DNA of 64,000 nt, taken from Chinchilla lanigera. Its lineage: Eukaryota; Chordata; Mammalia; Rodentia; Chinchillidae. This document shows, piece by piece, positions 36,011-47,695 of this stretch (positions are counted from its first letter, which is position 1; every line of letters begins with the position of its first letter). The stretch is from assembly GCF_000276665.1 (NCBI RefSeq), contig NW_004955417.1:12554236-12618235 (forward strand), read 5' to 3'. The notes beneath the pieces were generated by a model. It worked only from the letters and a program-made list of their open reading frames with translations. It made no database searches and had not been told where the DNA came from. The translations under genes and the position numbers were made by a program.

Positions 36011-38239
36011 GAAAACTGAGCTGACGCTTCTAAATAACTGTAGTTTGCTAATGGTAACACTCACAAGCTTTGATTTCTCATCTTACTTAATTTTTCAGGA
36101 AGAGACAACCGGGACTGTTCAGAGGAGTGGGTTCTGGGCAGAGAGCTCACATCTTATTTTGTCAAAAAAGCATTGGGAAACTTTGAACTAAGTAAAGGCT
36201 AACAGAAAGAGAATGAGATAAAAATGAAAAGGATAATGATTAGGAGGAATTTTCCAGAACATTTAGCAAATTCTATGGTAGTTGCTAACAAAGAAAAAGG
36301 TAGATTGAGATGACATATCCTGGTGCAGTGGTATTAAATTTCCTTGCAAAAAAGGATACATTACCCTAAGTCCTTTTATTTAGAAAGCAACTTTGCATTA
36401 GATTGTTATAAGCATGCTTAGGAGTAGGTACTTCCAGGCAGTATTAGCTTTCTTTTATATACTAAAAATCTGGCATTAAGGTGGCTATTGTTTGCCTCAG
36501 ATCTCGTGGTTGACAGCAACTCAGCCTTCTGCCTTTTAGTCTCCCGCTCTTTCCATTGTAACAAATCTTTGCTTGGTCTTGGAGTTTTTGCCCTTTGCAG
36601 TATGTCCTGTCTACCTTCACCAAATCACATCAAATAAAAGTAAGAGTACAGCAGATGATATGAAAAGGCCAGTAGAGTCAAGATTTTCAGGGAGTGAGGC
36701 AGTGATGGAAAGGAGTCTTAGCCCTGATTGTGCCATGTTCACGAAGGATTGTACTTAGAGAATATCTATGGGAATCAAGTGACACTTTGAATGCAATAAA
36801 GGAGTCCACAATAGTATAAAACAATCTTATGAATCAATCTTCTATGAGGAAAAAAACCCTTTATAAAATGAAGTCATTCTTTGATACATTGCTTGAATAA
36901 ATCTAACATTTCAAATAGAGTCTATCTAGAGCAAGATATATTTATAACATTTATATATAACATCATATATTAAGATGGTGATCTGGAGCTGGATTCCCAA
37001 ATTATTAGAGACTATTTAAGCCATAGTGAAGATAATGATTTCCAGTTAAATCCATGTAACTACTTATATTGCTTATCAAGCACGCACAAGCAGTATATTG
37101 CATGGGATGAAGGTTAGCTGGGAAATGGAAAGCCAAGTCCAGCCCTGGTGCTTCCCTCTGATGTAGGATCCACAAGAGACCATCATACATTAGTAAGTTA
37201 TAGCAAGGAAACCAGAAACTTTTATGGTTCTTCAGTTCCATGTCAGTATTTAAAAAGCCCAGAGTTATTTTGTATTGATAAAAGATCAAAGGTATAAGGA
37301 AGAGGCAGTTGTGACCTTTTTATGGTTCACATATTTAAAAATGCAATCTTCAAAATATGTAAAGCAAAATACAAGTATGAAAGCTAGCAAAACAGTTTGC
37401 AGGAGATGTTAGAGCTGTTGTTTTATATGATAAATTAAGTAGACAAAAACAAATGGAAAATGTAAATGATAAAAATAATGAAATTGGAGACTAATTTGTA
37501 TGAGTAAATAGGGATATTGAATGTTTCAATAATATGATATTTTACCTGAAACAACTCCCTTTACAATTTCTGTAAAGTAAGTCCAGTGGTCATTAACTCC
37601 TTTAGCTTTTGTTTTTCTGGGAAAATTGTACTTATTTCCCTTCTTTTATGAGATTGGGTACATTCAGGGTGGTATGGCTATAGACTATTTCCCATTTCTG
37701 AAAGATAGTTTTACCAGATGAAAAATTCTTGGTTGGCAGATCTTTTCCTTCAGCAGTTTGATTGTACTGTCCAGTCTCTCTTGGTGTGCAGGGTTTCTGC
37801 CTCCATTGGTAGCTGTATTGAGATTTCCTTTTAGTGATATGTTTCTTACCTCTTGGTGCTCTTAAACCATGTTTCTTTGCCTTTAATTCTTAGCAGTTTG
37901 ATATTATATGTATGGTGAACTGGCCTTGGATTGGTTGAATTGGAAACCTCTGCACTTCTTGTTCATGGATGTTGGGATCTTTTCTCAGATTTGAGAAGTT
38001 GTAGGCTATTCTTTTAAAAAATATACTCCTGGCCATTTTTCTTCTATCTTTTCTACCTGAAATACATGTTATATGAAGATTAGTTCAGAGATAGGTCCAT
38101 AATTTCCATAGACTTCCTTCATTTTTTTTCATTGTTTCCACTCTTCTGACTGGATAATTTCAAGTGTTCTGTTTTGAGCTCACTGATTCTGTCTTCTGCT
38201 TTACTGAAGCTGTAATTGTTACACATGATTGTGTTTTTC

Positions 38240-38428
38240 CAGTGGTACCTCAGTTCATGAATACTTTTGTTTTGCAAACAGAAGCATTTGGCAAAATTTT
38301 GTTTTTGTTTGCAAACTCTGCTTTGGATGACAAACACAACTATGGCCATTTCTCCCATACAAACACAAACATAGCCATCTTTTCCAAAATCATAGAACAA
38401 ATTAAGTTCATGAACCAAGGTACCACTG
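38240..38428 (+). mobile_element. Small TIR element, copy B (mariner/Tigger-like MITE)
   Basis: The 189-bp element has good terminal inverted repeats: left CAGTGGTACCTCAGTTCATG, right (reversed) CAGTGGTACCTTGGTTCATG, 18 of 20 identical. TA follows the right end. It is inserted in the antisense L1 and is homologous to 4642-4840. It is too short to encode a transposase. Confidence 0.82.
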
Positions 38429-38429
38429 T

Positions 38430-38482
38430 AGGTCTATTCTTGATCACTAATGCACATATATTGTATCCTAAAATTTACTGTC
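38430..38482 (+). repeat. 53-bp direct duplicate, copy 1
   Basis: It matches 39690-39742 at 46 of 53 positions with no gap. It starts at the right end of the small TIR element, and L1 sequence resumes just after it. Confidence 0.85.
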
Positions 38483-38730
38483 CTCTGTTGAAAATTTCTA
38501 TTGATTTTTAGTTCAGTCATTGTATTCTTCATCTCTAGGATTACCAGCTTTTCTTTATTGTTTCATTTCATTTCCTACCTTCTTGTATATTATTTTCCAA
38601 ATTTAATTTAGTTTTCCTAATTTCCTAATTTAATTTAGGTTTAAATCTTATACTTTAATAAGTTTTTTATGAGAATCATTCTGAATTTGTTGTCTGTCAT
38701 TTCATAAATCTCCATTTAATATTATCATTT

Positions 38731-38842
38731 TGGTTTTTTGAGACAAGATAGCACTGTGTAGCTCATATGGGCCTTAAACTTGCTATCATTTTGCCTCAGC
38801 CTTCAGTATGTTGGGATTGCAGATGTGTTCCACACACTTGGT
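38731..38842 (-). repeat. B1 SINE
   Basis: Reversed B1: TTTTTTGAGACAAGATAGC, GCCTCAGCCTTCAGTATGTT, GGGATTGCAGATGTGTTCCA. It is inserted into the antisense L1. Confidence 0.85.
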
Positions 38843-39689
38843 TTTAGAACTCCATTTTTGAAAGGACCTATTATTGGAGCTTTATTGGCTTCTTTTGGAG
38901 TTGTCCTGACTCCCTGCTTCTTCATAATCATTGTGTTCTTACATTGGTGTTTGTTAATTTGAGGGCACAAATACCTCTTCTGACCTTTGCAGGTATTGTT
39001 TGGGAGGGATGGACCTTCAGGACTAAGTTTAGCCTGTGATTCTAGTTGGGTAAACTGGTAATGACTCCAGGTAGGTAGGGCTTATTGCTGGCCTCTTTAA
39101 TTGGCTGGGCTGCTACCTCTGTTCAGAGGTTGAGTGGGGCTGCTGTCTGGGCTCCACTGCCTGTTGAGACCACTGGCTGGGCTCTGTGGTCAGATGGAAT
39201 TGCTGGTTACGCACTTCAGTTAGCTCTGAGTGGGCAGGACTTCTCAGTGCATTCCCCAACATGGCCGTACCACTATGTGGAAAGAAGTGGACTTTCTGAT
39301 ATATCCTATTCTGCCACCTTGCTGACATCACTTATATATTTACAAAAAGTTATTTTGTTCCCTGGAACATTCATGAGGTAATGCAAACAAGCAAACAAAC
39401 AAACAAAAAAATGAAAACCAAAAATACTAACTGAAGGCCAGTGAATTCCAGTTCTTGTACTTACTGACCTATGCCTTAGTTTTTGCTTTAGACCGTAATA
39501 GGTTGAAATGATAAAACAATAGGAAATCATCTTTGTTTTATGGTACTATCATGCTGCTTGTATAAGTCACTTTCTACTTTCATGTACATATGTCTCTCCT
39601 TGCCTAGATCCTTATTTTGTGACTTTTTAAATTATTAAAATATATTAGCTGTGTTATAAGCTGTATTTGTGCATGTGCTTGAGTATTAT

Positions 39690-39742
39690 AGATCTATTCT
39701 TGATCATCAGTACATATGTATTGTATCCTAAAATTTACTGTC
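39690..39742 (+). repeat. 53-bp direct duplicate, copy 2
   Basis: This is the counterpart of 38430-38482, sharing TCTATTCTTGATCA and TTGTATCCTAAAATTTACTG. It lies just outside the 5' end of the L1. Confidence 0.85.
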
Positions 39743-39994
39743 TAAAACATCTGGCTGTTCTTTCATAGGAACTTTCTTTTCATTAGCTTTTCTAAGCCAA
39801 GGCTTAAAGAAAACCAAGAGACAATAAGAATGCTAAAAAATAAATGCAGGTATCACCAGCACCAATTGAGTCCTTTGAGAAGCAGATGGTAAATCATGGA
39901 AATCAGCACTACTCTGACTCCTGATGCAATTTCACTGCCTATTCAGCTCAAATTTTAGGGTTTGCCACATTACTCACTCGCATCCTATGTTTCC

Positions 39995-40141
39995 TGAAGC
40001 TTGATGGTTGAGAACATGGACTTTGAAACTAGTGTCCTGGGTTCAGATCTGATCTCTGCCACTGCTATCTATGTGACTTTAGGCCAACTGCATATCCTGT
40101 CTATACTTCAGTTTCTTTATCTGTAAAATTGGAATAATAAC
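39995..40141 (+). repeat. MIR SINE
   Basis: The MIR order is visible: GGTTGAGAACATGGACTTTG, CTGGGTTCAGATCTGATCTC, TGCCACTGCTATCTATGTGA, TTTATCTGTAAAATTGGAAT. Confidence 0.88.
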
Positions 40142-40146
40142 TGTCT

Positions 40147-40890
40147 GTGGTAGAATAATATCTCTTCCTCCTCAGAGGTGTTCATGTCTAATCCCTGGAA
40201 CTGATACAGCAAGTGAGTTCAGCAAGAAAGGCACTCACAAGAAAACTGAAAAGGCAGGAATGAACAAAGCTTTATTAAGCTGGCTGACAGACAGTCTCTA
40301 ACCAGGAGCCAGAGAAAATGTCCACCCTGATATGGATTTCTTCTTTAGTTTAAGTACATTTTAGTTTTCCATAGTAACCATTACCTCATTTTTGAGAATC
40401 TTACAAGAATACTACTCAATTATTGAAAAGTTTACCTCTCTTAGAAGGTCAGACAACCAAATTCCAAATGACCATTACAGTTTAACTTTTAGTCCACTTC
40501 TCAATTTGTTCTGTTTGTTCTGTTCCCATTTTATGACTCTGCTGTGCTCTGAGTTGATAACTAATCAAGGCACTAGGGTGAACTATAGCTTAAGTGAACT
40601 TTAAGTGATTTCTCTTAATATGGAGTTAAAAACAGAAAATGGAGTCTTTCTTGCCCTGTCAGAACCTATGAACATGTTAGGTTACATGGCAAAAGGGAAT
40701 TGCAGTTGGAGATGGAATTAACATTGCTAATCAGCTGGCCTTAAAATAGGGAGATTATCCTGTATTATCTGGGAGTGCAATCACAAGGTGTCTAAAAGTA
40801 GAAGCAGAAGAAGAGATGTGACTCTGGAAGAATAGTCAGAGAAAAGCTATGTTCCTGCCTTTGAAAATAGAGGAAGGAGGTGGTGAGACA
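40147..40890 (+). repeat. MLT1-type LTR split by a later LTR insertion
   Basis: The left part (GTTCATGTCTAATCCCTGGAAC, 40180-40201) continues after the insertion as CTATGAACATGTTAGGTTAC, CAAAAGGGAATTGCAGTTGG, GGAGATTATCCTGTATTATC and TGCAATCACAAGGTGTC. This is the MLT1 order. Confidence 0.78.
40202..40661 (-). repeat. Solo LTR, probable ERV1 class, nested in MLT1
   Basis: The 460-bp insertion begins TGATACAGC and ends CCCTGTCA, with TG/CA termini. A 4-bp target duplication GAAC lies at 40198-40201 and 40662-40665. The reversed poly(A) signal (TTTATT in AAAGCTTTATTAAGC) sets the orientation as minus. The 4-bp duplication favours ERV1 or ERVL-unlike groups. The family is not identified. Confidence 0.72.
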
Positions 40891-41017
40891 AGGATTGTGA
40901 CTATTAGAAATAGGGGGAAAGAAGCAAATGGATTCTCTTCTAAGGCCTTCAGAAAAGGATATAGCTCTGCCAATACCTTGCTTTTACTTGTTACATTTAG
41001 TGTTTAGCATCTTCTTT

Positions 41018-41210
41018 ATTGTTTCAGTATTGAAGATTGAACTCAGGATTTTCACACTTTGCTGCATCCCAGGACACTTTTTATGTTTTATTTTGACAAA
41101 GGGTCTCATGAAGTCACTAAGTTGATCAGATTGGGCTTGAACCTACCATTCTCCTGCCTCAGTCTCCCAGTATGCTGGAACTGCAGGCATGTGCCAACAC
41201 ACCTGGCAGT
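41018..41210 (-). repeat. B1-ID dimeric SINE
   Basis: The reversed ID half (TTTCAGTATTGAAGATTGAA) is followed by the reversed B1 half (GACAAAGGGTCTCATGAAG, TCTCCTGCCTCAGTCTCCCA, CTGCAGGCATGTGCCAACAC). Confidence 0.88.
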
Positions 41211-41430
41211 GTTAGACATCTTACCCTAGAATGTCAAAATAGTAAGTTCATACTGCTTAAAATAGCACGTTGGTAGTCATTCATTATTGTAGCAATAGAA
41301 AACCAATGTACTATCCTCTAGAGTTGTGAAGGTTAACCAGTGTAAACATTTAGGACAGGCCTGATATAGGGTAAGCACAGAATCAGTATTAGCCACTATT
41401 AGTGTTTGCTGGTACTTTGTACTCCCTTCT

Positions 41431-41779
41431 TGTTATGGTTTGTGTCTGGGTGCTCCCCCAGAGCCTCATGCGGTCATGGGGCAGGCTTTTAGAGTTTGAC
41501 TGATTATGGGTGTGAGAGCTACACCCACCCTGGGGTGGATAGTTTGCATATGTAAGGGAGAGGAAAAGGGTGCTTGAGGCCATTCCTGGCTTTTGTGCTT
41601 GTTGCTTTGCTGTGTTCTGCCACCCTGAGCTGTAGCTCTCTGCCATGAGCCACTCTGCCTTGTAATCTGCCAAGTATGGACTGAAAACTCTACAAACTGT
41701 AAGCAAAATAAACCTTTCCTTCCTTAAGTTTGGGCGTCAGGTATTTTGTCCCAGCAATGAGAGAAAAGTAACCAAGACA
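41431..41779 (+). repeat. Solo ERVL-MaLR LTR with perfect target duplication
   Basis: The 349-bp LTR runs from TGTTATGGTTTGTGTCTGG to GTAACCAAGACA, with AAATAAACCTTTCCTTCC as poly(A) signal region. CTTCT flanks it at 41426-41430 and 41780-41784. Its 3' end matches, in sense, the MaLR LTRs at 43688-46083. Confidence 0.88.
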
Positions 41780-43167
41780 CTTCTGTCCTTGTTCCTTTGT
41801 CATAGTTGGCTTTCACCCAAAACTGTGAGTACCTCCTCTATGAAGACTGTGGCCCTCAGAGTTTCTTTCTCTCCACTAGTTTAGATTCAGCCTCCAGGAA
41901 TTTGTCAAATGTCTATTTTGATATTCTCACCACCTTACAGCTCCAGTGGCATCTGGCCAGTATATCTTGACTGTGACTTTGGATTTGGCTGATTCTCCAA
42001 CTATAGGAGAAGCATCCTCAGTTTTCTGATGAGTCTGAGGAAAGTTGTTCAGTTTTATTTATTGCTGTAAGGACTGGAGTGACAACTTGCAAGTTCTTGA
42101 TACTTTAGAGTTGAAATTGTACAAGTGTGGGCAATGCTGTCTTTACCTCATGGCTTTATGGATCTCTTCTAGAAAATGTGTGGTTATAGTAGGACAAAGT
42201 GAAGGTATTGTAACAATGTGTGATAATTGCATCTTTTTCTACATTTCAGTTTTTAAGGCAGAGTATTAATGGTCTAGTTCTTAAAGATGAATGGATTCTT
42301 CATCCATTTGTAGTTTATCCTTATTTGTTTTACCAACCAAGAACTTCTTTATAGCTCACATGTTAAGATTGTCTTGTCTGTTAGCTCAGCTATGTGCTGT
42401 GTTTTCCTTGGTCAATGAATAACAGAAATAGTTTTTAGAATAATGAAATCAGCTAAGACCCAGTTTCTGGGTATGGAGCTGGGGCCTGGTATTTCCTTGT
42501 GCTTGGGTTTCCAAAGACTATTGAAACTTCAACCCCAGTCTTTTTAGAGATGAAGTAATCTCTCAAACTTTTTCCAGAGCCTTTTCTGAATCAGGACAGG
42601 TGATAGTGAAGACCAGCAGGGAAAGGACTGATGCCTCCCAGGAGGAGAGAAGGACTCTGCTTTGAAAACACAGATGAGCCTTTGGAAATTTACAAGACTC
42701 AGAAGAGCCCTGAAACATCTTTAGAAGCTGAGTCCAGCAGAATAATGGGAGGCTGTGTGCAAACTTGGCACTGGAGCCTGTCTGGCACAAACCACCCTGT
42801 AAACAACTCTTCAAACATTTGCATCTGCATACATGACATTAGATTCTCAAAATATCTAATTAAACACTTATCAATGGAAGAAATGTTTGTTTCATCAGGG
42901 GACATGGTGCCAGCCTTGGCCTTTCTGATGGGGAAGCAGTTTCAGCTGACACCGTTGTATACTCTTGCTTTTTGGGCTTCATCCTGCCTTTCTTGTTCAG
43001 ACAAAATTCCCTCTTGAAAGCTGTGTAGGCTGTGCCAAGCTGTGGACCATATGATTAGGTTATGTAGCTAAACAAAAATATCCAGGGTTTGAGCACTTTT
43101 CAAACCCAAGTAAATCTCAGTGCTTTAGTTTCTTTTGCATCGTTCTAAATTATCTGTGCTTGAAAAT

Positions 43168-43257
43168 ATTTATTTATTTATTTATTTATTTATTTCCAGT
43201 ACCGGGAATCGAACTCACGATGTTGCACTGTGCCGCTGAGCTAAATCCCCAGCCTCA
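43168..43257 (-). repeat. ID SINE, full length, with (TTTA)n tail
   Basis: In reverse it reads GAGGCTGGGGATTTAGCTCA through GTGAGTTCGATTCCCGGTAC. The tail is (TAAA)n rather than plain A. Target duplication CTTGAAAAT at 43159-43167 and 43258-43266. Confidence 0.95.
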
Positions 43258-43599
43258 CTTGAAAATGTTTAGAAAGTGATTATATATGAAAAAAAGTCAG
43301 GAAATGCTGATATTTTTTAAAATATTTTTTCTCTGAAGGAGTGAATACATTCAACATTTCAATGGACATTTGGAGAACAAGTATGGTGTCATATATGTGT
43401 GATGATGTGTGTCTCTGTCCTTGTTGACAGAAATGCTTAATTATAAATCTCTCTGAGTGGAACAGCCGTGAAGGATTTGGACATATGCTATCAAAGCACA
43501 GAGAAAGAGAGGAAAATAAGGGATAGGAATTAAAAAATGTTTCGATTACTCTTTGGAAAAGCTTGTAGTATAAAAGGAGAAAACTCTGTGCTTTGAGAA

Positions 43600-46083
43600 T
43601 ATTTCTCACAAGCCATTTCCAAAGGCTCTTCAACCACATGGTCAGGTGTAGTCACAGCAACAACCCCACTTCCCTGGTATCAAATTCTGTCTTGATTACT
43701 TTTCTCTTATTGCTGAGACAAGATACCTGACACTGAAAATTAAGGGAGAAAAGGTTTATTTAGTCCACAGTTTGTGGAAGTTTTAGTCCATAATTGGTTG
43801 GCTCTAAGGCAAGGTGGCATGGCACAGGGGCAATGGCTCAAGGCAGCAGAAGACAGAAAAAGCAACAAGAGCAAAAGGGGGTAGGAGCAAGCCTCTTTTG
43901 CTCCTTTATTTTGTAAGCAGGATACCCTCACCCCGGGGGCGTGTAGCACTCGTGCCATCTCTGTGCCTTCCTCTTGCACAGGATGAGGATGTTTACAAAA
44001 TGAGGACCTTGGTGCCCTGCTGAGTCTATTAGTTAAACTTCCAAACTTCTCAAGTTGACACAATGTATCAACCATTACAAGGCACCATGGTCAACTTGGC
44101 AACCAGATACATTTCTTTAAACTGGTCCTCAGATACAAAAGCATGCTTATTTTTATCATTTCACAACTTGAACATTATAACACGGGTTTAACAATCCTTA
44201 AGAATTAGTATTAAGTCTATCAACATTATATTACATTAGAGCTATAACATTCCACCCCTGGCTCCCCAAAGACTCATGCATATCCATTTATGCAAAAGGC
44301 ATTTTAGTCCACCTGTAAGAGTTGCCAAAGTCCTAACAGTTTCATTATTGCTAAATAGTCCAAGTCCCATGTCTCCTCTGAGATATAAGGCAAACTCTTA
44401 TCTGCAAGCGCCTGTACAAATGAAAAGTTAGACACTTCCAATATTCAGCAGCATAAAATAAACATTTTCATTCAAAAAGTTACAAATAGGGGAACACAAA
44501 GGATTAGGACCAAAGCAAGTCCAAAATCCAGCAGGGAAAATATGAAGTCCTGTAGTTCTGTGTCCAGCATCTGAAGCAATCTGTGGCAAATTGTGAGATC
44601 CAAAGGGCTTGAGTGACTCCACCTCTGTGGCACTTCTGATGGTTACAGCTCTCATGGCTTCTCACTTAGGCCTGCTTTGCTCCCTCCTTGCAACTTTCCT
44701 TGGATGAGCCATATTCCTGGCTTTTCTAACCTTCTAGGGTCTCCACTGCACTTTTGGCCTTTCTTTCACAGCTTCACACATTGCCCTCTCAGGGGCACAC
44801 TGCCTGGCCTCCCATGCCTTCTGAAATCAGGGTGGAAGCCTTCTTAACCTCACAACTCTTGTATTCTGCATGCACCTAAAACCAGCACCATGTGATGTTA
44901 AGGTTTCAGGCAGCAGACCTTAATAACAATAGCCAGGGTTTCCCCTCTCTTGGCTGTACGGGTTGAGTGCCTGGATTGGTGGGCACTCTGAATCCATTTC
45001 TGAGGAACAAATTTTCTGTGCCACCACCATTGTAGAACACGGTGCTCTGAGGCTTTCTCCTCAAAGCAAAGTCTTTTACTTTTGCAGTTTTGAGGCTGAC
45101 AAGGGTAGAGACTTACTGCTTCTTGTGATGCCTTCAGGCCATCTTTTATATTCTCCTATTCCTTCACAGCAATCAAGATCTTCTCAGCTCTATTGTTGTA
45201 GTCCATAGAGTTACTGGAGCTTCCTTTCTGGCCAAACTCACATTTTAAATCATCTTGCTGGGCTCTTTGCTCTTGATTCTCAACATAGATCAGGCAAAAA
45301 GCCCCCAACAATAGCCATGCCACTGCCTCAACATTAGACTACCTTGAAATTCCTTCTGCCCAAGTAATTAGTCTGCCACCCTTAATCTCAGTGTCAGGCA
45401 AAGTCTCTGGACACAAGCAAAATGCAGATAAACTTTCTGCCAACCCATAACACTCATTGTCTGCACACGCTGACTGCCAATGCAGTCCTTCTTCTTAACA
45501 GAAACCTCCAAAGCCTGGTCCTTACTGGCAGGATTTCTATCAACCTTCTGGTCTTCTGAACTGTGACCAGAATCTCCCATACAGAACAGTTTAAGGTGTT
45601 CCAGCTGTATTCTTTCAGATGACATCTCCAAACCTTTCCAAACTCTTCCCACAAGCCATTCCAAAGCCTCTTGAACCACATGGTCAGGTATAGTCACAGC
45701 AACAACCTTACTTTCCTGGTACCAAATTCTGTCTTGGTTACTTTTCTTTTTTTGCTGAGACAAAATATCTGACACCCACTATTAAGGAAGGAAAGGTTTA
45801 TTTAGATAACAGTTTGTAGAGGTTTCAGTCCATAATCAGTTGGCTCCAAGGCGTGGCATGGCATAGGGACAACAGTTCAAGGTGGCAGAAGACAGAAAAA
45901 GCAGCAAGAGCAAAAAGTGGGGCAGAACAACCCTCTTTTCCTCCTTTATATTGTATGCAGGTTATCCACCCACACCATCTCCCTGTTTTCCTCTTCCACA
46001 AGCTCAGGATGTTTACAAAGTGAGGACTCTTCTGAGTCAATTAGTTAAACCTCTCAAGTTGACATAATGCATCAACTGTTACA
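43600..46083 (-). mobile_element. ERVL-MaLR element: two LTRs, internal region and a second partial internal region
   Basis: On the - strand the order is LTR (46083-45730), internal region (45729-44080), LTR (44079-43688), then about 85 bp that repeat the start of the internal region (43687-43600). The internal start next to each LTR contains TTTGGTACCAGGAAAG or its variant, the Leu-tRNA-type primer-binding area of ERVL/MaLR elements. The internal region follows MaLR-int order in reverse (ACATTCCACCCCTGGCTCCC, CTCCTCTGAGATATAAGGCA, CACACTGCCTGGCCTCCCAT). As usual for MaLR it has no intact gag or pol. Confidence 0.82.
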
Positions 46084-46089
46084 GGAGGA

Positions 46090-46960
46090 GAGGAAGAAAG
46101 GCAAAGATGCTGGTGAAAACATGGTTGGAATCATTAACCACCAAGGTTATGAACTGAGATTAATCTGAAGTGATGATTTGGGTGGATGAATATGGAGAGA
46201 GACTGGGAATGGAAGACTCTTTATTCAGCAAACACTGATCTGACTGGTATTCCATGCTACACATATGTTGAATAGTATTGGTGGTGGGGGAAAATGCAGG
46301 AAACATAACTCACTTTGAAAGCTTAAAAACCAGGCAGATTACCTATACATAGGGAACCCAGGGTTTAGCCTAGTGATATAACCTGGGTAGTTTAAATTCT
46401 GATTGTGAGGTCCCTTGAAGGCAGTATGGAGAGAATGCTAGGAAATTGTGGAAGAGAACATTCAACACAGCACGTGAGAAGAGAGTAAGAGTGTCCTAGA
46501 GAAGAGCTTGCCACAGCTGCACTAAGATGATTGTAGGAGAGTAGGAGTGAGAATGGAAGGAAGGGAGAGGAAAAAACAGGGGAGCAGAGTGAGAGCAAGG
46601 TATTGATTTTTCCCAGGCCAGATAAAGGATTTCATAGAAAAGGTGATAATTGAGATGAGTCATATGTGATACTATTGCTACTCAAAAGAAATCAAGAAGA
46701 TGTGAACTGAAGTGGTAAAATTTTTATTGATGGGGACAGAAGCAAAGAGACTTCGGGAGAATATAATGACGAGATTTAGTGGCTGCTTGAATATGTAAAA
46801 TTTGTTGAAAATGAATGGTCGATTTTGCACTTTTGAGCCTGATAGGGATAATTACAATTTCAATAACAGGAAGAGAAGGAATCCTGAGTTACAGGAGATT
46901 TCAGAGAAAATGATGAATTTGGAGGTCAACCATTTGGGTGAACAAATTGAGAGCAAATTA
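46090..46960 (-). repeat. Possible L2 LINE fragment
   Basis: Phrases such as GATAATTGAGATGAGTCAT and GAGATTTAGTGGCTGCTTGA resemble reversed L2 sequence, but no strong anchor was found. Confidence 0.35.
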
Positions 46961-47695
46961 AAGTAATACAAGTGAACAGGATTAAACCAATAGAGAAAAT
47001 GTGTAATGTTCACAATGGGAAAGTTGTTAGTACATTTGGCTTTCAGCGTGACTAGACCCAGGGTTCAAATGATAGAATAAGGACCTATCTCTGTCCCTAT
47101 CATAACTTCTATTTCTTTACTCAGCTTATCCTGCTTATTTTCCTTCTGAAAACAGGCTCTGAGCATGTGGTAGGCCATCTATTTTAAAATGTAGGTTTTA
47201 TTACTATTTAGGTATGGTGAGTCCAGCAAAGTAGGAGGTAGTTGCTATTGATAAATAGCTTGTTGTTCCTAAGAGGAGCGATGGACTCCACTGTACAGGG
47301 TCACATAGGGAAGGTTCAGGGTCAGTGAAGGGGCTGAAGGAGTGAGGTGAAAGTATTGGCAAAAGTCTTTATTGTAATTTTGCAGGAAGGAATGGAGAAG
47401 AAAGGCAAAGAGGTGTAGGATTGGCTAGTTTACATAATTTTAGTGGACTGTGATGTATAGAGGATTTCCCACATCATCTGTTACCTGGCCATAGGGTGAC
47501 AAGGGCAGAGGAATATTGGCTTGGCCCATGGAGACTTGATAAAGGACGTATTTAGGAGGTGTGGCTGATTGGCATACGGAGGACACACTCACAGAGGCAG
47601 AGGTGTCATTGACAGCCTGTAGATACTAGCTGATCCTGGGATGGACAGTCTCTCTTGCTCTAATGAGGCCCCAGACGCCAGAACATTAAAAATAT

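Larger units (their letters stand above)
37640..39330 (-). repeat. Old L1 LINE, 5' part, antisense
   Basis: In reverse complement it follows L1M 5' sequence. The block TCTGACTGGATAATTTCAAG with TTGAGCTCACTGATTCTGTC is the hallmark, followed by TTCAGTCATTGTATTCTTC and ATTCTGAATTTGTTGTC, then the GC-richer 5' UTR with TTCTTACATTGGTGTTTGTT. It is interrupted by a small TIR element at 38240 and a B1 at 38731. No open frame is retained. Confidence 0.72.

Noticed and set aside
42631..43017. 128-codon open frame starting MPPRRREGLCFENTDEP
   Set aside because: No family resemblance, overlapped by open frames on the other strand, and no splice or poly(A) signals that would support a gene.
45368..45775. 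135-codon frame on the - strand within the MaLR element
   Set aside because: It lies in the MaLR internal region, whose family is non-coding. No gag or protease motif is visible.
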